Assembly: GCA_038230775.1 (NCBI GenBank) | Contig: JBBRMQ010000254.1 | Coordinates: 1 to 5,936, forward strand | Origin: JBBRMQ01 sp038230775 | Lineage (GTDB): Bacteria; Acidobacteriota; Thermoanaerobaculia; Gp7-AA8 | Direction of reading: 5' to 3' | DNA: 5,936 nt | Part shown: in pieces, positions 5,427 to 5,936 of the stretch | How the letters are laid out: each line of letters starts with the position of its first letter | How positions within the stretch are numbered: position 1 is the first letter of the stretch | Position numbers and translations under genes: made by a program | Notes under the pieces: model-generated | What the model was told of the DNA's origin: nothing | Database searches by the model: none | The model's input: only the letters and a program-made list of their open reading frames with translations

Positions 5427-5936
5427 ACAGATCACGGAACAACTCACCGAAACGCTGAAGTCGCGGGTGCTGACTCTGTTCGGCCACGCGATCGACCGCG
5501 TCATCCTTCAATCCCCGCCGCGTCTGAACATGGGCGACCTCGCGACGCCGCTCTGTCTCGAGCTGGCGAAAGCGCTCAAGCGCAAACCGCGCGAGCTGGC
5601 GGAAGCGCTGGCGCGCGCTCTGCCGCTGCCGATGTTCGTCAAGGCGGTCACGATCGAGGGCGCCGGCTATCTGAATTTCCGCTTCGACCGGGGCGCGTTC
5701 GCGGCGGCGCACATCCGCAGCGTGATGGCGCCGATGAGCGCGACGGGCGAGCGCGTGATCGTCGAGCACACGAACATCAACCCGAACAAGGCCGCACACA
5801 TCGGCCACGTGCGCAACGCCGTCATCGGCGACACGCTGGTGCGTTGTCTCAAATGGCTCGGCGATCACGTCGAGACCCAGAACTACATCGATGACACCGG
5901 CGTGCAGGTCGCCGACGTCGTCGTAGCGTTCGAGCA
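5416..5936 (+). CDS. argS: Arginyl-tRNA synthetase (partial, C-terminus off right edge)
   Basis: Class I aminoacyl-tRNA synthetase that charges tRNA-Arg with arginine in the cytosol. The frame opens at ATG 5416 and continues for 173 codons to the edge, roughly the first 30 percent of a protein usually near 550-600 residues. The N-terminal tRNA-binding domain (about 1-110) includes LNMGDLATPLCLELAKALKR and IEGAGYLNFRF. The catalytic domain begins with VEHTNINPNKAAHIGHVRNA, carrying the HIGH ATP-binding signature at 128-131, followed by NYIDDTGVQVAD (156-167), which is characteristic of ArgRS. The start overlaps the phosphatase stop by 11 nt with no strong ribosome binding site, so translation is probably coupled to the upstream gene. 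The KMSK region and anticodon-binding domain are outside the window. Confidence 0.96.
   Translation, partial: MLLEQITEQLTETLKSRVLTLFGHAIDRVILQSPPRLNMGDLATPLCLELAKALKRKPRELAEALARALPLPMFVKAVTIEGAGYLNFRFDRGAFAAAHIRSVMAPMSATGERVIVEHTNINPNKAAHIGHVRNAVIGDTLVRCLKWLGDHVETQNYIDDTGVQVADVVVAFE

Overview
The window is high-GC bacterial chromosome with densely packed, partly overlapping genes. The style of several proteins suggests an acidobacterium, perhaps of the Vicinamibacterales type. The clues are the receiver domain opening MAKRILLADDSITIQKVVEL, the ArgRS stretch EHTNINPNKAAHIGH, and two dispersed palindromic repeats whose translations (AEAGPHTEAGPHT-like and CHPERSEGS-like) I recall from such genomes. 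This assignment is inference from memory and was not searched.

Left part, minus strand: a CheY-like response regulator runs off the left edge. Upstream of it, overlapping by 29 nt, is a DUF885-family lipoprotein-like gene with a putative HEILPGH metal site. Head-to-head with that gene, and overlapping its 5' end, a plus-strand glycerophosphodiester phosphodiesterase gene begins. It is followed by a 63-residue DUF4177 protein and a terminator-like inverted repeat.

Right part, plus strand: gpmI (cofactor-independent phosphoglycerate mutase), a histidine-phosphatase-family protein and argS (cut by the right edge) are joined by 4-nt and 11-nt overlaps. They look like one transcription unit combining glycolysis, a small phosphatase and tRNA charging.

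The most notable content is repeats inside coding sequence. One composite palindrome has GTGTG...CACAC ends, two 25-nt arms and extra 18-nt units. It occurs in frame in two unrelated genes: DUF885, where the 18-nt unit has expanded to seven extra copies, and the histidine phosphatase, just before the strand carrying the second catalytic His. A different palindrome of exactly 78 nt (26 codons) sits in frame three codons before the gpmI stop. All three leave their host frames open, so they resemble the protein-coding palindromic elements described in Rickettsia. No transposase is present in the window. No tRNA, rRNA or CRISPR was found, and no gene-free stretch exceeds about 80 nt.
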